From NCBI RefSeq assembly GCF_007655135.1, contig NC_045128.1:7812001-7876000 (forward strand): a DNA stretch of 64,000 bases, in the 5' to 3' direction. The position numbers and the translations under genes were made by a program. The notes beneath the pieces are model-generated. The model was not told the origin of the DNA. It worked only from the letters and a program-made list of their open reading frames with translations, and did no database searches. Shown here one piece after another: positions 46,501 through 59,479 of the stretch; positions within the stretch are counted from its first letter, which is position 1, and every line of letters starts with the position of its first letter. The DNA is from Punica granatum. Its lineage: Eukaryota > Streptophyta > Magnoliopsida > Myrtales > Lythraceae.

Positions 46501-46944
46501 GGAGACCCCATTGAAGCTCCAAAATCAACTGATCCTGAAGGCAATCAGAACATCGAGACAAAATCATCGGTAAGTGATGGAAATCATGAGCCTTCTGTTA
46601 GCAGTAGTACAGGAGATGCACCCGATCTCAAGGTCATGGGCACCTTCAAGAATCTCGGGCAGTCCATGCTTGAACACATTCAGGTAATTCGACTCAGGAT
46701 TCTTTTTGCCTCTCCATGCATTGTCATCGGACTAGATAATAGAGTTATTAATATCTCCCAATAAATGGTTTACGAGATCGGATGTATTTTTCAGGTTATT
46801 GAGTCGGCTTTCCAGCAGGACCGAGGTCAGGTCGGGTCGTTGGAAAGCTTCTCGAAGAATGTACTGGTAGGCAAAGGGCAGGTCACTGCCATGGCAGCTC
46901 TGAAAGAGCTTCGGAAGATCAGCAATCTTCTCTCTGAGATGTGA
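43556..46944 (+). CDS. TBC-domain Rab GTPase-activating protein (TBC1D5-like)
   Basis: Exons 43556-43746, 43834-43937, 44272-44448, 44927-46683 and 46795-46944 keep phase and give 792 aa. The TBC domain spans roughly residues 30-330. The arginine-finger motif appears as VDQDLLR and the glutamine-finger motif as YRQGM, split by the intron after exon 3. WDEIF and later TBC helices follow. The C-terminal half is hydrophilic and Ser-rich, with a short final helix (VTAMAALKELRKISNLLSEM). TBC proteins stimulate GTP hydrolysis by Rab/Ypt GTPases and so end membrane-trafficking signals. Both catalytic fingers are present, so an active GAP is expected; the Rab partner is unknown. It converges with the minus-strand gene ending near 47.55 kb. 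Confidence 0.9.
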
Positions 46945-47550
46945 GATGGGCTTCAATAATGTTAAACCTTGGTTGTACATATACAAATTTTGTAATTAAT
47001 AATTTTCTAGTAGCCCAAATAATCGATTTCCTCATCCTCAATGCCCAATGTGTGTCACAATTTTGATATCAAAGTACAACTGTGTAGTATCTCTTGCATC
47101 CGATGCAGATAAATTGAAATTTTGAACATAATACTTCGATTTGATCCTTATCGCTGCTGCCATTCTCCAGTAGTATAGTGTTACACGATCTCTTATTAGG
47201 TGTTGCTTTCAGGTCCCTAGAATGAACACAAGCGATTGAAATAGGAGCCCGATACATACTAAAATGGATCGCAAAACAAAGCATAAAATGTGAAATGGCA
47301 AAACGATACCATTCCAAAAGGCCCCATGAAAAATCGCACAAGAAACTAACTTCACTTTCAGCAACACCGAATAAAAGATGGCAAAAAATTAGCAATTTCC
47401 CTCGATCTACCAAGTTTCAGTTGTATGTGACGATATCACATCTATAATGGCTACAGCAAAAATTTACATTTATTTCACATAAGGAAGATGAAATCCATTA
47501 CATCAAAGCTCCTCGATCGATCTGCGTGGCTTTGGTGTTGATGTATTGAC

Positions 47551-47672
47551 CTAGTCGATGTTGTGAAAACCTGGGAGTAGAGAAGATATAAATCCGAAGA
47601 CAATCATCTGGATCTCCTTCACAATCCCCCACCAGTGGTTAGCTCCGTTGCCCGCACCAGGTTCGGCAACAT
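47551..47672 (-). other. Out-of-frame conserved C-terminus of the HERPUD-like gene
   Basis: The reading frame beginning with GTT just after TGAAT encodes NHWWGIVKEIQMIVFGF and SSLLPGFHNID. It connects to the upstream frame only if the local GAGAATTGAATGTTG loses two bases or gains one. GAAT is repeated here, a likely slippage site. Confidence 0.8.
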
Positions 47673-50207
47673 TCAATTCTCGGCTGCCCGGTTTCCATCA
47701 TTGGCAGCTGGATTCTCATTCTCAGCGCCAGCTTGTCCTTCAGCTGCACACCAAAAAGTCATTAGGTAAGCACAAGAAGGGCAGTACAAACAAACGTACG
47801 GAAGCTCACAAGTTACAAGTGAAACTTCACAAAGGGGACAGAAACTTCGTGTCGTTTAGGTAGTAGGAAAGCTATTCCAGATTTCTGTTTTACTTTTCTC
47901 AAAAAGGACAGAAAATGAGGTCATAAGTTTCTGATCAAGACCTAAGTTCCTTCAATTCGTACGTCCAGCCCTGGACTTCACAAGTTTCACTTTATCTTTC
48001 ATGGTACCCAGCCACTTATGAGTTCGATATTCCCACATTTCCAGACTACAATTTTGAAAAACATACTTATTATTTCAGTACAAATGCAGTATACAGTTTA
48101 TATATAAGCAAAAACAAAAGGTACCTGGCAGGTTAGCATTTTCATTCCCCTGCCCTCCAGCAGCAGGGGGAGCATTTTCGGCCACAGCAGGTGCAGCCCT
48201 CGGTGGATGAGGAGGAGCGGCGGCCCTTTGCATTCCTTGAGAAAGCCATCGTATCAACGGCGAGAGAGCTCCAGTTTGATATCTGTGCAAAAGTCAATAA
48301 AGTCCATTCAAAATGTGCGAGAATCATGGCTTGACATAGATTTATTTATTAAAAAAAAAAGACAATAGAGAGCTCCATGCTAAAACGAGGACAACAAATA
48401 TAATCCCTAACAAGACTATCAAGCACTTCAAATATAAGATGCTTACAGGTAGACAAGTGAAGCAAAGAAGACGAGGACCACAAGTCTTTGTCTCGACCCA
48501 TCTTGGTTGAACAAAAATATCACAGCTGCGAGCTTCAGAATCAGCAGCAAGTCCAGCTGAATAGCAATTTGGAATCTCCTCACTACGACCTGCCGCTGAT
48601 GCGGATGCTGCTGCTGATTCTGCTGCTGTTGCTGTTGTCCCACTTGCCCTTGATCCTGACCGGCTGCCCCAGCCTCACTACTCTGCCGACTGCTCAAAGC
48701 ACACATTCACCAGATTCATTAGATAGGAAATCCTTCATAATCAATATCATTCTCAGGTTTCCATGAGAAAATTTGATTTCCCCTGCAGGCCTACACCATC
48801 TGCTTGCAACCTAGACATCTCTTCGACTGTCAAGAATGTTATTTTCTGCCTTAATTTGCGTCCAAGTAAGATCCATTTAGCCAAATTAGAAAGGGCAGAT
48901 CATATGATTGTAAAGGGTTATCAATAACAAAGAGAGAGCTACAACCAACTCAGTTGTTTATGAACTTCTTCTTCCATTGATTACTTACGTTGGTATATTG
49001 TACGTAAGGGGAATAAGAGTGTCAGAGTGAAGTCCAGCCACGGTCCTCATATTTGGACCAACTGGAACGGCATAGAGTCCTGCTCCCCAATTCGACTGGT
49101 CCTGATTCTGTGAGTTTACACCAGGGATAACTGCAGGGTACATGACCGGAAACATCTGCATATCACCGCCATCGAAACCTATAAAGCGAGAGACAAATGG
49201 AACCTGAAAACAAGCAATCAAAGATAAGTCAACACCTGAAAGAGAGAATATTGACACTTCTTGATCAAGAATATGACAGTGTTCAAGGCCCGAAGCACAG
49301 AGCAGCACTTAAACCTCCGAGCAAACAAAATATAAATAGCAATTATCCATCGTCATTCTACAGCACATTTGAAGGATAGACAGATGCATAAGCATGTAGT
49401 AGAAAGGAAAAGCAAAGAACACTCTTTTATATTGAAACACAAGACAAGAAGATTTGTATCTAAATTTTCATCCATATGAGAACATCTACACATCAAAATC
49501 GAATATCTCCACATCTTCGTGTAACACTACATGTTTCATTTGTCCTGTCCAACGTGTGATCAAATGATCACCATAAAATTAGCATCGAAGATTTCTTTAC
49601 TCGTGAAAAAGACTAAGCTCAACCACTGTCGATCTTAGCAAGGACCAGGGTAACAGTTCTATAGTCACCTTTACCGACAGAATTAACCAACAAAAGCGGG
49701 AACAGCTAATCCGATGCATCACCAGGTCGTTGAACCACCAACTCAACAGTCCCAACTTGGCAACTTTGAAGCAGATGATTCGAAGTCCAACGGAAACAAA
49801 ATCCAAAGGAACTAACTTCCCTCAACCAAAAGCAAAATGGAAAGGGAAGAAAAACCTCAATAAGCTTCCAATGATTAAAATTTTTTTTTATAGAAATCGC
49901 ATATCCTCCCTTTTGATCGTACCCTCGCAATTCGTCCAGGATGAAGGGGGAAAAGAAAAATCGAAAGCAAAAAACCCCGGCAACGCAGAATTTACATCCC
50001 TCCCACCAAAATGGGCAATAGAACACATAAGAAAATAATCCCAAGATTTCAAATTGACGAGACGTAGCATCTACATATCATCAAAAGAAAAGAAAGCACC
50101 TGAGGCTGTGGGTTGAAGGTGCCCTGGGAAGATTTCTCGGAAGGCGTAGGAGGAGGAGGAGGAGGAGTGGAGGTGGGGAGCGACGTAGTTTCGGGCTCTT
50201 CCGCCAT
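47673..50207 (-). CDS. HERPUD-like ER membrane protein, C-terminus frameshifted
   Basis: Minus-strand exons 50207-50100, 49203-48989, 48689-48447, 48282-48125 and 47743-47673 give 264 aa. The N-terminus is Pro-rich (STPPPPPPTP). Next come DMQMFPVMYPAVIPGV and TLIPLTYNIPT, a Gln-rich stretch, then two hydrophobic segments around DLLLILKLAAVIFLF and RLVVLVFFASLVYLYQTGAL. The NQDGSRQR and YLYQTG wording resembles the membrane part of HERPUD proteins of ER-associated degradation; no ubiquitin-like domain is seen. In the last exon the frame stops at 47673, but another frame continues VAEPGAGNGANHWWGIVKEI to FGFISSLLPGFHNID and a stop at 47551. That tail is what plant relatives normally carry, so an indel seems to have removed about 30 residues. 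Confidence 0.8.
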
Positions 50208-52164
50208 TGAAGAGATCTCGAGCTTTGAGGATTACAGTAGAATCGAATTACTCCACTTTTGTCTTCGAGCTTCTTCTTCTTCTTCTGTCTTTCCTTCCCT
50301 TTTTTTTTTTTTTTCTCCTTTTATTGATCTTTTTTCCTTTTATTTATGAGAGAAAATTCATTTTACGTGGTCTATCCAGGTTGGCCCAATAGGACAACGC
50401 CACGTCAGCGACAAATGTTGAGGTGAAACTTGTCAAGGCTTTGGGCTGGGCATCCTCAATACGAGGCTGGTTTCGGGCCCGTAGGCTGCATCAATTGGGT
50501 AAAGTCCGGTACGATCCCGAGGATTACCACCGATCCCGCAACGGTCTCGAGCTCGAGTGAGCATAAGAGGAACTCAAACCGAATCCATCTCCTATAGCTA
50601 GCCAAGCCGGCAGAGGATTCTCGTTCGCTGCTACTCGCTACTCTCCGTGCCACTGTTGCCAATTAACATCACCATGCTGAATTGCGGAGCGATCGGGAAC
50701 AATTAGTGCCCCAACCCGAGTTTACTTGGTCCCGCCTTATTTTGCTCTAAAGCCATCGCTGGATTATGCTTCTATTAGCGAGCTTCTCGACCAGAATTGT
50801 TGGAACATACCAGCCTCTGGCCACACGCTTCTTCTCGCTTGCTTTTCATAGGGGTCTCACGGTTCAGCTCCACAGAGGCATCCTGACCACATTCCCACCC
50901 TGACGAGATGGACAAGGAGTTCGATATGTTTCCAAGCTCCCAGGAAGCAGACATCACTACAGCCTGCTATGATCAGCTTCGAAACATCGCCGGTCGGTTG
51001 CAGACGACACTGGGGGGATCTTGTTGCCAGTTAGAAAGAGTTCAATCTCTGCTAAGTCAGAGAGATCCAAGGACATGCTCTTCTTGCTATGTTCCGTCAA
51101 GCAGTGCCATCCACGTTCCTTTCTGTTCCTTTTAGGATCATGATATTTTTCGCCGGTTTTCATTTGATGAGGCATCCAAGGTTCCGGGATAACGTTCCAT
51201 ATCCATCCATGCCGCAGAATTTCCAGCAAAGATTGTCTGCCCACAATCACATCGATAGAATTCTCTTTTTCGATCATAGATGAAATGGAGGATTAGATTT
51301 ACATTTGTCTTCTTTACTATTCGTAAATGTTATGCTTTGATCACTCGATTAGGCTGATTTTAGCAATTTTTCCATACTACTGCACCTTCATGATCATGAA
51401 AGTTACCTGAGTACTACAATCATGGTTAGAGAATCGGTCCACTAGCGGAGTTGCTCTTTACCCCATTGAAAATTTAAAGTGTCTTTCATCCGAAACATGC
51501 TGTATTCCGGAGAGGGTCATTCACAGCCGGTGATTATTATGCTCCTACCACGCAGGTTATATTTGAATGGAACTAGTAACACTTCCTTGCATTTCATTCT
51601 CACCAATAAATACAAGAAAACAAGTAGTTTCGCATCATCTTAGATTGCCCTACAAACATTAATCAAACGATTAAATGCTAACAGCCTCACACAAGCTAAA
51701 GGTATTTTCATGATCTAGTGAGACACGGAGTGCATTCAGTTCTCCTCCCTGGAGTACCTAATTTTCTTTATGTACAGAGTCCCGCTTTGCTCAGTCGTCC
51801 ACCTAGCCCAATCTTATTCTTCTCCTTGATCCTGCTATATCTACCTAGACACACCGAAGCCTGTGAAATTCGAAAGAGAATGTCAGCGTTTCTCAGATAA
51901 AATCAGCGACTCCAGGGGACTATGTTTCAACTCAGGCGAGTAACAAGTGAAACTTTCCGCGAATAATGATCAAATTGTAGTTTTACCAGTCTGAAGTATT
52001 CCTTAAGGCAGAGAAAGGACATCCCAAAGCATGAAGATTCATTTATTCAGAAGCCAAAAGGTGCGTTTATATGTTTATTAGGTGGTTGCAAAACTTTTTT
52101 CAGAAGGTCGATAAAAAGGAAAATGCATATGTACCGTGCAACAATACATGAATACGCTTGTAAC
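50208..52164. other. No gene seen
   Basis: It contains the promoter of the HERPUD-like gene (T-rich at 50270-50345). GGCCCA-type motifs lie near 50383 and 50476. Open frames at 50456-51280 on both strands are short and unlike anything I know. The right end is the 3' flank of the next minus-strand gene. Confidence 0.45.
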
Positions 52165-53691
52165 TCATCCTTCCGTATCTTCCACTTCTGAGTTGATATC
52201 AGCAACGTTCAGCACCTTAACCTCTATGTCCTCTTCCTTAATCACCTTCACTTCCACCTCCAACCCCACTTGGGGTTCGGGTGCACCATCTCCTATGAAG
52301 GAGCAAATGAATTAAAATGTTAGAGCCAGCCCCTTCATGCAAGTATCTTAGCATAAGAAGGCTAGGAGCTATTGCAACATATAAAGTCATATGACCCTTT
52401 AGGCTTTACGGGAGATGGAAGAAAACTCTCCATCATCAAAATCAAGAAGAACTAGATTACACAAACATGTCCGTGGAAGAAAAAGCTGTTGCAGCAAGCA
52501 GTTGCTACGAAATACCAATGTTCCTAAATCTCGGGGATAGAAGACTTGCATCGGCACAAAATGTGACACCAGAACACTCCATGAGCAAAATAAAAAAAAA
52601 AATGCAAATCTAGCCGTTCACAAAGCAGGCCAAAGAATCAACCATACGCGGTGAATCATCCTCATACAGAGTTTCCCCACGCCCAAAGAACAGTTTTGAG
52701 CAGAACTACATGAAAAGTCGAAAAGCCAAAACAAAAGTTCCTTCAAAAGCTTTATCTCTGCCTTAAAGTACGAAACTACATTTCCTCTCTTTTTGAGCAT
52801 CAAATGCGTTCCTTGCCGCATGCTATCTGATCATAAGCATCACATTGCCCAATCGACTCTCAACAGATTATTTGGGGAAGTGGAAACCCGAGGTGATTCT
52901 AAAACTGAACTTTTTTCCTCTGCAATTGCTCACAGGCCTCATCTTTTGACAGCAGATTCACAGACATTCTAAAACATATTCTTGGAGAGTTCAAGTAAAA
53001 AATGCAAACAAAACCGAATTGCTCGATCAGGATTTCTCCATCATAGCTTCCGTGAGCAGATTTTCTAGCAGAAATATGTATATCCGTGGAAAAATTAAAA
53101 CCAAAAGCTTCTGAACACAAATTGTTCTCCAGCTTTCAATGAATTCTTCCAACACCATGAAATTTCGCAGCATTTATCAGCAGCAACAAATGAGAAATTC
53201 ACCGGTTCCAATCCTCCAATCAAGAACCAACAAATTACCAGCAATATCGAAAATTTCGGTCACATTTGGCCCAAAAAAACGATACCTTTTGAAGAGAAGA
53301 ACTCGAGAATGGGCCACCCGCGTCCATTCGCGAACCTGAACGTCTCCTCCTCCCTCGGGGGATCCCACAGCTTGTCGAAGAGATCGGCCATGTCAACCTT
53401 ACGCTTCCGTGGCGGGACCCAGAAGGAGGACCCCGGGATGAAGGGAAGCCAATCGGGGGTTGACTTCTCGACGAAGAGCGCGTGGATGGCCTCCTCGAGC
53501 TTCCGCATCTTCAGGACCTCGACCTCGATCTCGCCGTCCGATGAAGACGACGTGGATGGCGACGACTCGAGGTCAATCTCGATCAGCTTCCCCGATTGGG
53601 AGGATCTGTGCCTCAGGGCCGGTGATACGACGGCGCAGGGAGCGACGGTGGAGTGGCGGAGCAAGATCCTGGAGAGGATTCTGACTGCCAT
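52165..53691 (-). CDS. Small plant protein with mitochondrial-type presequence, function unknown
   Basis: Two minus-strand exons, 53691-53286 and 52292-52165, give 177 aa. The N-terminus MAVRILSRILLRHSTVAP is Arg-rich and lacks acidic residues, like a mitochondrial targeting peptide. The centre has WLPFIPGSSFWVPPRKRK and GWPILEFF, a motif set I associate with a conserved but uncharacterised plant family. The C-terminus is acidic (EEDIEVKVLNVADINSEVED). The start at 53691 is preferred over an in-frame ATG at 53841 because the presequence begins there. The intron is about 1 kb. Confidence 0.75.
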
Positions 53692-54851
53692 GGAGGAGTC
53701 GGAAGATTCTAGGGTTTGAAGCGAGCTCTCGGTTATGGCGATTATGAAGTTTCTTTCTGGCAAAGGCAAACAGAGCCGAGGAGGGACAGGACAATGCAGA
53801 AGTGGAAAGGATGATGAAGATGGCGGGCTGGGTGTGAACACATGGACACGTGGAGAATATCCTAAATTTTGGGTTTACAACAAAATTCACCCCTAAACTT
53901 TACTATTTGTCACAATATGCTGCACGCAGTGCAGTTTAGTCTATCTTATTTTAACAAAGTGATGATGATCGTATTAGGCGAAGAAGCAAAAGCACCCATT
54001 AGATGTGGGATATTGACTGTGATGATGCCGTTGCTTCCGAATTATAATTGGTGAGATTCCCAAATCTCACATCGAATAGAGAAAAGGATCAAGACAAGCT
54101 TACTAAGGTAAAATCACCCATTTCTTCTTAAGCATACCTTTGAACATAAAATCCAATGGATATAGCTCAATGCATACAATACCTTTTGGACAGATTCTCC
54201 GCATCGCAGATCTTGTCGCAGTTCATCTCCTTTTAGAGACAAGGGCCAGGAATACAAACTTATAAGAGGACAAGACACCTTCTTTCAAGGGACGTCATTC
54301 AATAATAAAGTTCAATGAATCTAATTTGAAACTAATGATATCTCTTTTGTAGGCTCTTCATATATCATTCGCGGATTTTGTACCCACAACCTCATTAATA
54401 GTTGATACGAATTGTCGAATACGGTGAAGATATGTTATGTTTCCTTCATAAATGCTTTTCTAATCTATTCACCATCCGGGCCATGTTTTATTATTATTAC
54501 TGAGATAGATTACCATGCCAAAGCCAAGAGGGTTAAACTGAGGTCGGAAGCAGAAGTTCAGGGATCAGATCGGAAGAGGAATATTGAGATTTTGTTCCCT
54601 TGCTTTCCTCCGCGTCAAAGTCTAATATTTCTGCTCTGGCCCAGAGAAGGCCTATTTCTTGTCAGCCGTCAATCTGGAAGGCTCAGATCGAACGGTCCAC
54701 GATCGTCGACCCATCGACCTTGCCCATTGACCTGACCGAACATTTCACGCAGTCCAACGAGAACCCCCAGTCATCGCTCCGAGCCGCAAAATTTGAGGGG
54801 AAGAGAAGACCGAGTGCTAGGATTAGGGTTTGCAGAGCAGAGGAATCAGAA

Positions 54852-55124
54852 ATGGCATTGCGTCAATTCTACAACGAGATCAAGGGGATGAAGGTGAAGG
54901 AGCTGCCGAACCACTTGAAGCCCATGTTCTCCCTCGATTACGTGAAGAAATCGGTCCAGAGAGGATTGGACAACTACCATGCCAAGTACATCCAGACCAG
55001 CTCGATCGAGCCTCTGTTCCATGTCTGCTTCGGCGGCATGATCTTCTCGTACCTCGTCGCCCTTCCCGAGGAGCGCCGCCACCTCGAGCACCAGCAGCAC
55101 GCCAAGGAGCACGGCGGCCACTGA
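54852..55124 (+). CDS. Mitochondrial ATP synthase subunit f / ATP17-like
   Basis: Single exon, 90 aa: MALRQFYNEIKGMKVKELPN, then YVKKSVQRGLDNYHAKYIQT, EPLFHVCFGGMIFSYLVALP and a basic/His tail ERRHLEHQQHAKEHGGH. This corresponds to the small plant FO subunit annotated as subunit f or ATP17, an inner-membrane peripheral-stalk component with one transmembrane helix (residues about 58-74). The open frame extends upstream to 54600, but the conserved protein starts at 54852. A telo-box-like TTAGGGTTTG lies about 25 bp before the ATG, as in many plant genes for mitochondrial and ribosomal proteins. Confidence 0.85.
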   Translation: MALRQFYNEIKGMKVKELPNHLKPMFSLDYVKKSVQRGLDNYHAKYIQTSSIEPLFHVCFGGMIFSYLVALPEERRHLEHQQHAKEHGGH

Positions 55125-57244
55125 TCGATCCGCAACCGATTGTTCTTTACTTTGAGGTACTTGGTTGGATTATATTTGGTTTTACCATTTGATCTCCTCG
55201 ATGTGGTCATCGAGCTGACGGGCAAAAAGATTGCAATTTTAGAGCGCGATTGGAATCGAAGAGATTTCTAATTTTCCGTCTTTAGCGGGAATTTTTGTTT
55301 AGGATTTCTTGATTTTATTGTCGAAACTATGCTTCGCATGTTGTTTGACCTCATCTAGTCTTATAGCCGGAAACGCATAATGCCAGAGAAATTACTGCCA
55401 TAATTTGGTTGAGTGCCAACCGGTCTACGATGTGTGCATATGCGGACATAACGATATATGTGTTTCATGAGCTCAGTGATTGAATTGGAAATGCACCTGG
55501 GACTGCTGATGAATCTAAATTATGATATCTAATCTGGAAGTGTTTATGGCTTACTGTAGACAGTAGATACGAGATTGTTGTAGATGCTGTACCAGTGTTT
55601 CTTGATGAGAAGGATAAGAAGCTGTAGTTTTGAATTGCTGTACCAATATACTATACCATTTTTTGAGAACACGAATGGCTGTGTCAGGGGAGACAACGCC
55701 TTCTAGTGATGAAGTGTGGTTGCCTTTGACGATGTTGTGGGAGTTTCTGATGATTTACCAGCAAAAAATGATGGTAGGGAGTTACTAATTGTGATTCTTG
55801 ATGAGGTGATGACAAGTTGTGAATACAAAGGCTTGGCAATGACTGTAGCATCCATCATGTGAGAGGTGAACTTTCAGTATGAAGTGTAGTTGCTTTTTAA
55901 CGGATGTATGGAAGGAGTTCTGATGGTGCGTTGGGGTGAACAAAAACGAAGGATATCAGAGATTTGTCAAATCTTAGGACTGGTATAAGGATTTGACAGG
56001 GACATGCCAAATGCCTCTTTTATTAAATGTCAAAGTATTTGGATATGGATTTATAAAAATCCTCACCTTTGATTTTACTTCACTGCCAAAATCACCTGGT
56101 TTATGAGTAGATCTGCAGGGAAATATGTTCACGGAGAGTAATTTGAACCTAGGCATTCGCTCTCATTATTTTGATGAATCATTTCTTCGGACTGAAGAAG
56201 ATTGGATTGGACGAGTTCCTGAGTTTTAGCTGCCGAAAATGTATGGCTGCAGCAGCATACTAACTCTAAAAAAGGCATCAAGATCACATCCCCATTTGAT
56301 GTTCATTAGATGTTGAATTTTATATATTACTTTGAAACATTGTAAAGGTGGACAGTGGATGTGCATGTGCAGCACCAGTAGCAATATATCATGCGAGGGA
56401 ATCACTTTGCCTCTAGGGATCAAAACTATAGCTAAGCGTCTTCTACGAATTTGGTGGGTTATGCATCTTCATTACTTTCATGTTTTATGTTGATCTGCTT
56501 CAACTTTAGAGGTCTAGCTTCACTGATGGACAAAGCCCTGGAGATCTATCCATGCTCAATGTGAATTTAACTGGCGACTTCATTCGTTGTTCGCTAGATA
56601 ATATTGACTTTTGCTTGTTTTCCATAATTTACGTGTTTTGCTTTATTATGCAAGTTCTAGAGCTGGATCGACTTCTTTAGCCACCTCATGTGCGATTAAG
56701 ATGTTTTCTTTTGGTGCAGGACGGCTTTGTGAGGGCTCGAAGATGGTTGAATTCCTTTGCTCATGTCAGCGTTTTTTCAAATTCCTGAATATTAGATGGG
56801 GAAATGTACTTTCTCTCAGCAACCAAGCATTTTGAAAAATAATGATATCGGTCCGATTCTCTTTCCGGTGGATTTATTTGCATGTGTAGAACAAGTTTGG
56901 TCTATCTACTACATTGCTTGAATAAGTTGAAACTCTCTGCCCTTACACTGTATTGACATCTCGGACCATCTTGGTTATGTTCTTTGCAATGGAATTGTCG
57001 AAGCAATGCCATTCACAGGAAAATCTGACGTATTTAAACATGTAAAACGGGGAAAAGAAAGGAACACGTGCAAAGTGACGGAAAACCGACTAGGATTCTC
57101 GTGTAGCCCAAATTATCGAGATTTCCTCCTCAAAATCCATCAACTGGAGCTGTCGCCTGCTTGGGCGATCTTTCCTAATCTTGTGGTGTGGTACGAGTTT
57201 GTTGTTCCATTGGATTCGTTCTTTTATCTTATGTTCTGCTGTTT
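55125..57244. other. 3' flank of the ATP17-like gene; no further gene seen
   Basis: Short frames around 56611-56835 and 57006-57329 have no recognisable domain. Confidence 0.45.
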
Positions 57245-58218
57245 TTTATTTTTTGGGAATAAATGGCGAGATTTCATTAAACGCAGAAGTATTTATATCA
57301 AAAGAACCTGTATAAACCTTACAGAATAAGGAACGTCAGAAGACTACCCCAAAATATTTACCTCATAAGACTATCCCCCAAAATACACATTTAGCTGCGA
57401 ATAACATCAAAAGGGTGAAGCAAGTGCACCGCTAAGTCAGAATGTACAATCTTAAAAGAGACACGGGAATGAATGGACAACTTCCCTTGCACATCCACAA
57501 AGATTCTCCGAACTAAAGTCGTTGGTGAGACTCGCTTTTGATAAAGTCTAGCATTTCTCTCCCTCCAAATGCAATATATGTAATGAGTCCATAGAAGTTT
57601 GAGATAGGTAACATCAAGCTTCTTGCTGCGAAAGGAAGAGATCCAGAAGAGCTCCATGTTCCAATCCATGGTGGGTCTGTGTAAGCCAAGTCGAGCTAGT
57701 AGATTTCTCCAAATTCCTTGAGTAATTGGGCATTCAAAAAATAGATGGTCCCGAGTCTCCAACTGCACATTGCAAAATTCACATTCAATCACGACTAGCG
57801 GAATTTTCCAGTTCAGTAACCGGTCCTTAATGTTCAACCTATTGTGTACAAAGAGCCAACTTATAAAAGAAGATCAAGGCAGTTGCCCACCAAACCAAAC
57901 TGCATTCCTCCATTCCATTTTCAGTCCTCTGGTTCTGAAACACTTTCAGGCATTGGTTATAGAAAATTGCCCAGATTTGTGGGGTGTCCATACGACCCTA
58001 TCTTGATGGGAAAGTTCAACTATTGCAGCGAGGTCTCGAATGAGAGCTGCTTGCGGGTCCGAACTCCTCAGCAAATGCCAACAACCCCCTACTAGAACCG
58101 TACTGACGGTTGCATGTTCCTTAAGTAACAGAAGACACTAAGATCTCCTGGAACAAAAGTTAATCAATGGTCCTATCGGAAGCCAGGTATCATACCAAAA
58201 GGATACACTCTTGCCGTA
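57245..58218 (-). mobile_element. LINE 3' fragment with zf-RVT domain
   Basis: On the minus strand the 5' part reads GKSVSFWYDTWLPIGPL and ALIRDLAAIVELSHQDRVVW, then TPHKSGQFSITNA and WRNAVWFGGQLP, a stop, and SFISWLFVHNRLNIKDRLLN. An open frame (57837-57391) then gives CEFCNVQLETRDHLFFECP, the CxxC...HLFFxC zinc-binding motif (zf-RVT) at the end of plant L1-type LINEs. The RT itself is absent (5' truncation). Several stops show it is inactive. A-rich/T-rich sequence marks the 3' end near 57245. Confidence 0.8.
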
Positions 58219-58299
58219 CATATGTTCTGTTGTTAATGTATTCATTGTCCAATTTTCATTCGTCGGAAGAGATTAATGAACAAAATGAGATTTATTCAT

Positions 58300-58462
58300 T
58301 GGTTCAAGCGGTTTAGCACTCGTTCTGTTTAAGCAAAATCTCGAGTTTGGGTCATGAATGCAGAAAAATCTATGCTGAGAGAGTTTTATCCCTTAGTAGA
58401 TCGGCCCAGCTCGACTGGATTAGTTATGGCTTAATTGAGATTCTGGATACTAGGGTTTACAT
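58300..58462 (+). mobile_element. SINE-like element with target-site duplication
   Basis: GGTTCAAGCGGTTTAGCACT and GAGTTTGGGTCATGAATG suggest degenerate pol III boxes. CTGGATACTAGGG and an A-run follow. AAATGAGATTTATTC on the left and AAATGAGATTCATTC on the right are a likely target-site duplication. The 3' half resembles 1592-1722. Longer flank similarity (GTTCTGTTGTTAATG, GAAGAGATTAATGAACAAAAT) on both sides implies an additional local duplication. Confidence 0.5.
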
Positions 58463-59479
58463 CGAAAAAATGAGATTCATTCTTCTATCTTATGTTCTGT
58501 TGTTAATGTTTTCATTTGTCTGAAGAGATTAATGAACAAAATTTGCTTTGCGCAACTTTTTTCTCAGCTTCTCCATTTTCATGGGGTTGATTTGCGCGAT
58601 ATGTATCTTCTTGGAGATTTGAACGATGTTGAGAAAAAGAACGAAGAGAAGGAATTGAAGGACTAGGTCCAACGAAGGAAGGATTCTGAATTTCTGATGA
58701 TGTAAATCCATAGGCAAGCTAGGATGTTTCTGAAACTATCAGACATTTAAAATTTAGCTACTACAGAAGGCAATGAAGAATGCTACAACAGAAGGCAAAG
58801 ATTGATGAAGCCGCACGTTACGCTTACATGAAAGCGGATTCATCTCGTCCCGCAAAAGCTGCTTCTCGTGATGTCCCCGTCAAAATGTCGAACCATTGAA
58901 TCCGAAGAATGATCTCTGCACCAGAGAGGTAACAAAGTGCTCATGAGAAGATGGTAAAAGTATATACCTAAGGAACGCACACTCAACTCCCCTTTTCACC
59001 ATTCCATTCTTCCACATGAGAATGAGAAACCGACCAAATAGTTGAAAACACATGTGCTTTATGCATCAAAACTTGTGGAAGAAAACACCTGAAAAAACTT
59101 GAGCGGAAGAGTAAAAGGTTTTTGAAAAGATTATTGACGATTTGTTCAGCTTTTGGTAAGCGTCCAATAAGACTTGAGGTATATCTGCTCCCCTTCATTC
59201 GGACCTAATTTCCTCGATTCATCCTCTCAGGGGTCAGTGACAGCAAAATTTTTAAATTATGTTTGATTAAATTAATTAATTAAAATTATTAGGAATAGTA
59301 ATTACATTCATTTAATTAATATAATATGTAATGTAGGCCGGATTAGAGACACTAAAATTAAAGATACGTCTGGAGTAGATATCTCTATTTTTACTTAGAG
59401 TTTGTCTTTATCTGATGCGGCATTTAAATAGCGGTGTATGGCCATTTTAGAGACATATTTTAGAGACACAACTAGAGCT
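58463..59479. other. No gene seen
   Basis: The left end repeats the flank of the SINE-like element. Nothing recognised in the rest. Confidence 0.4.

Noticed and set aside
53692..53841. N-terminal extension of the mitochondrial-type protein from ATG 53841
   Set aside because: The presequence-like start at 53691 is more plausible; the extension is low-complexity Pro/Ser.
54600..54851. 84-codon N-terminal extension of the ATP17-like protein
   Set aside because: The conserved 90-residue protein starts at 54852; the upstream part looks like a 5' leader with a telo-box.
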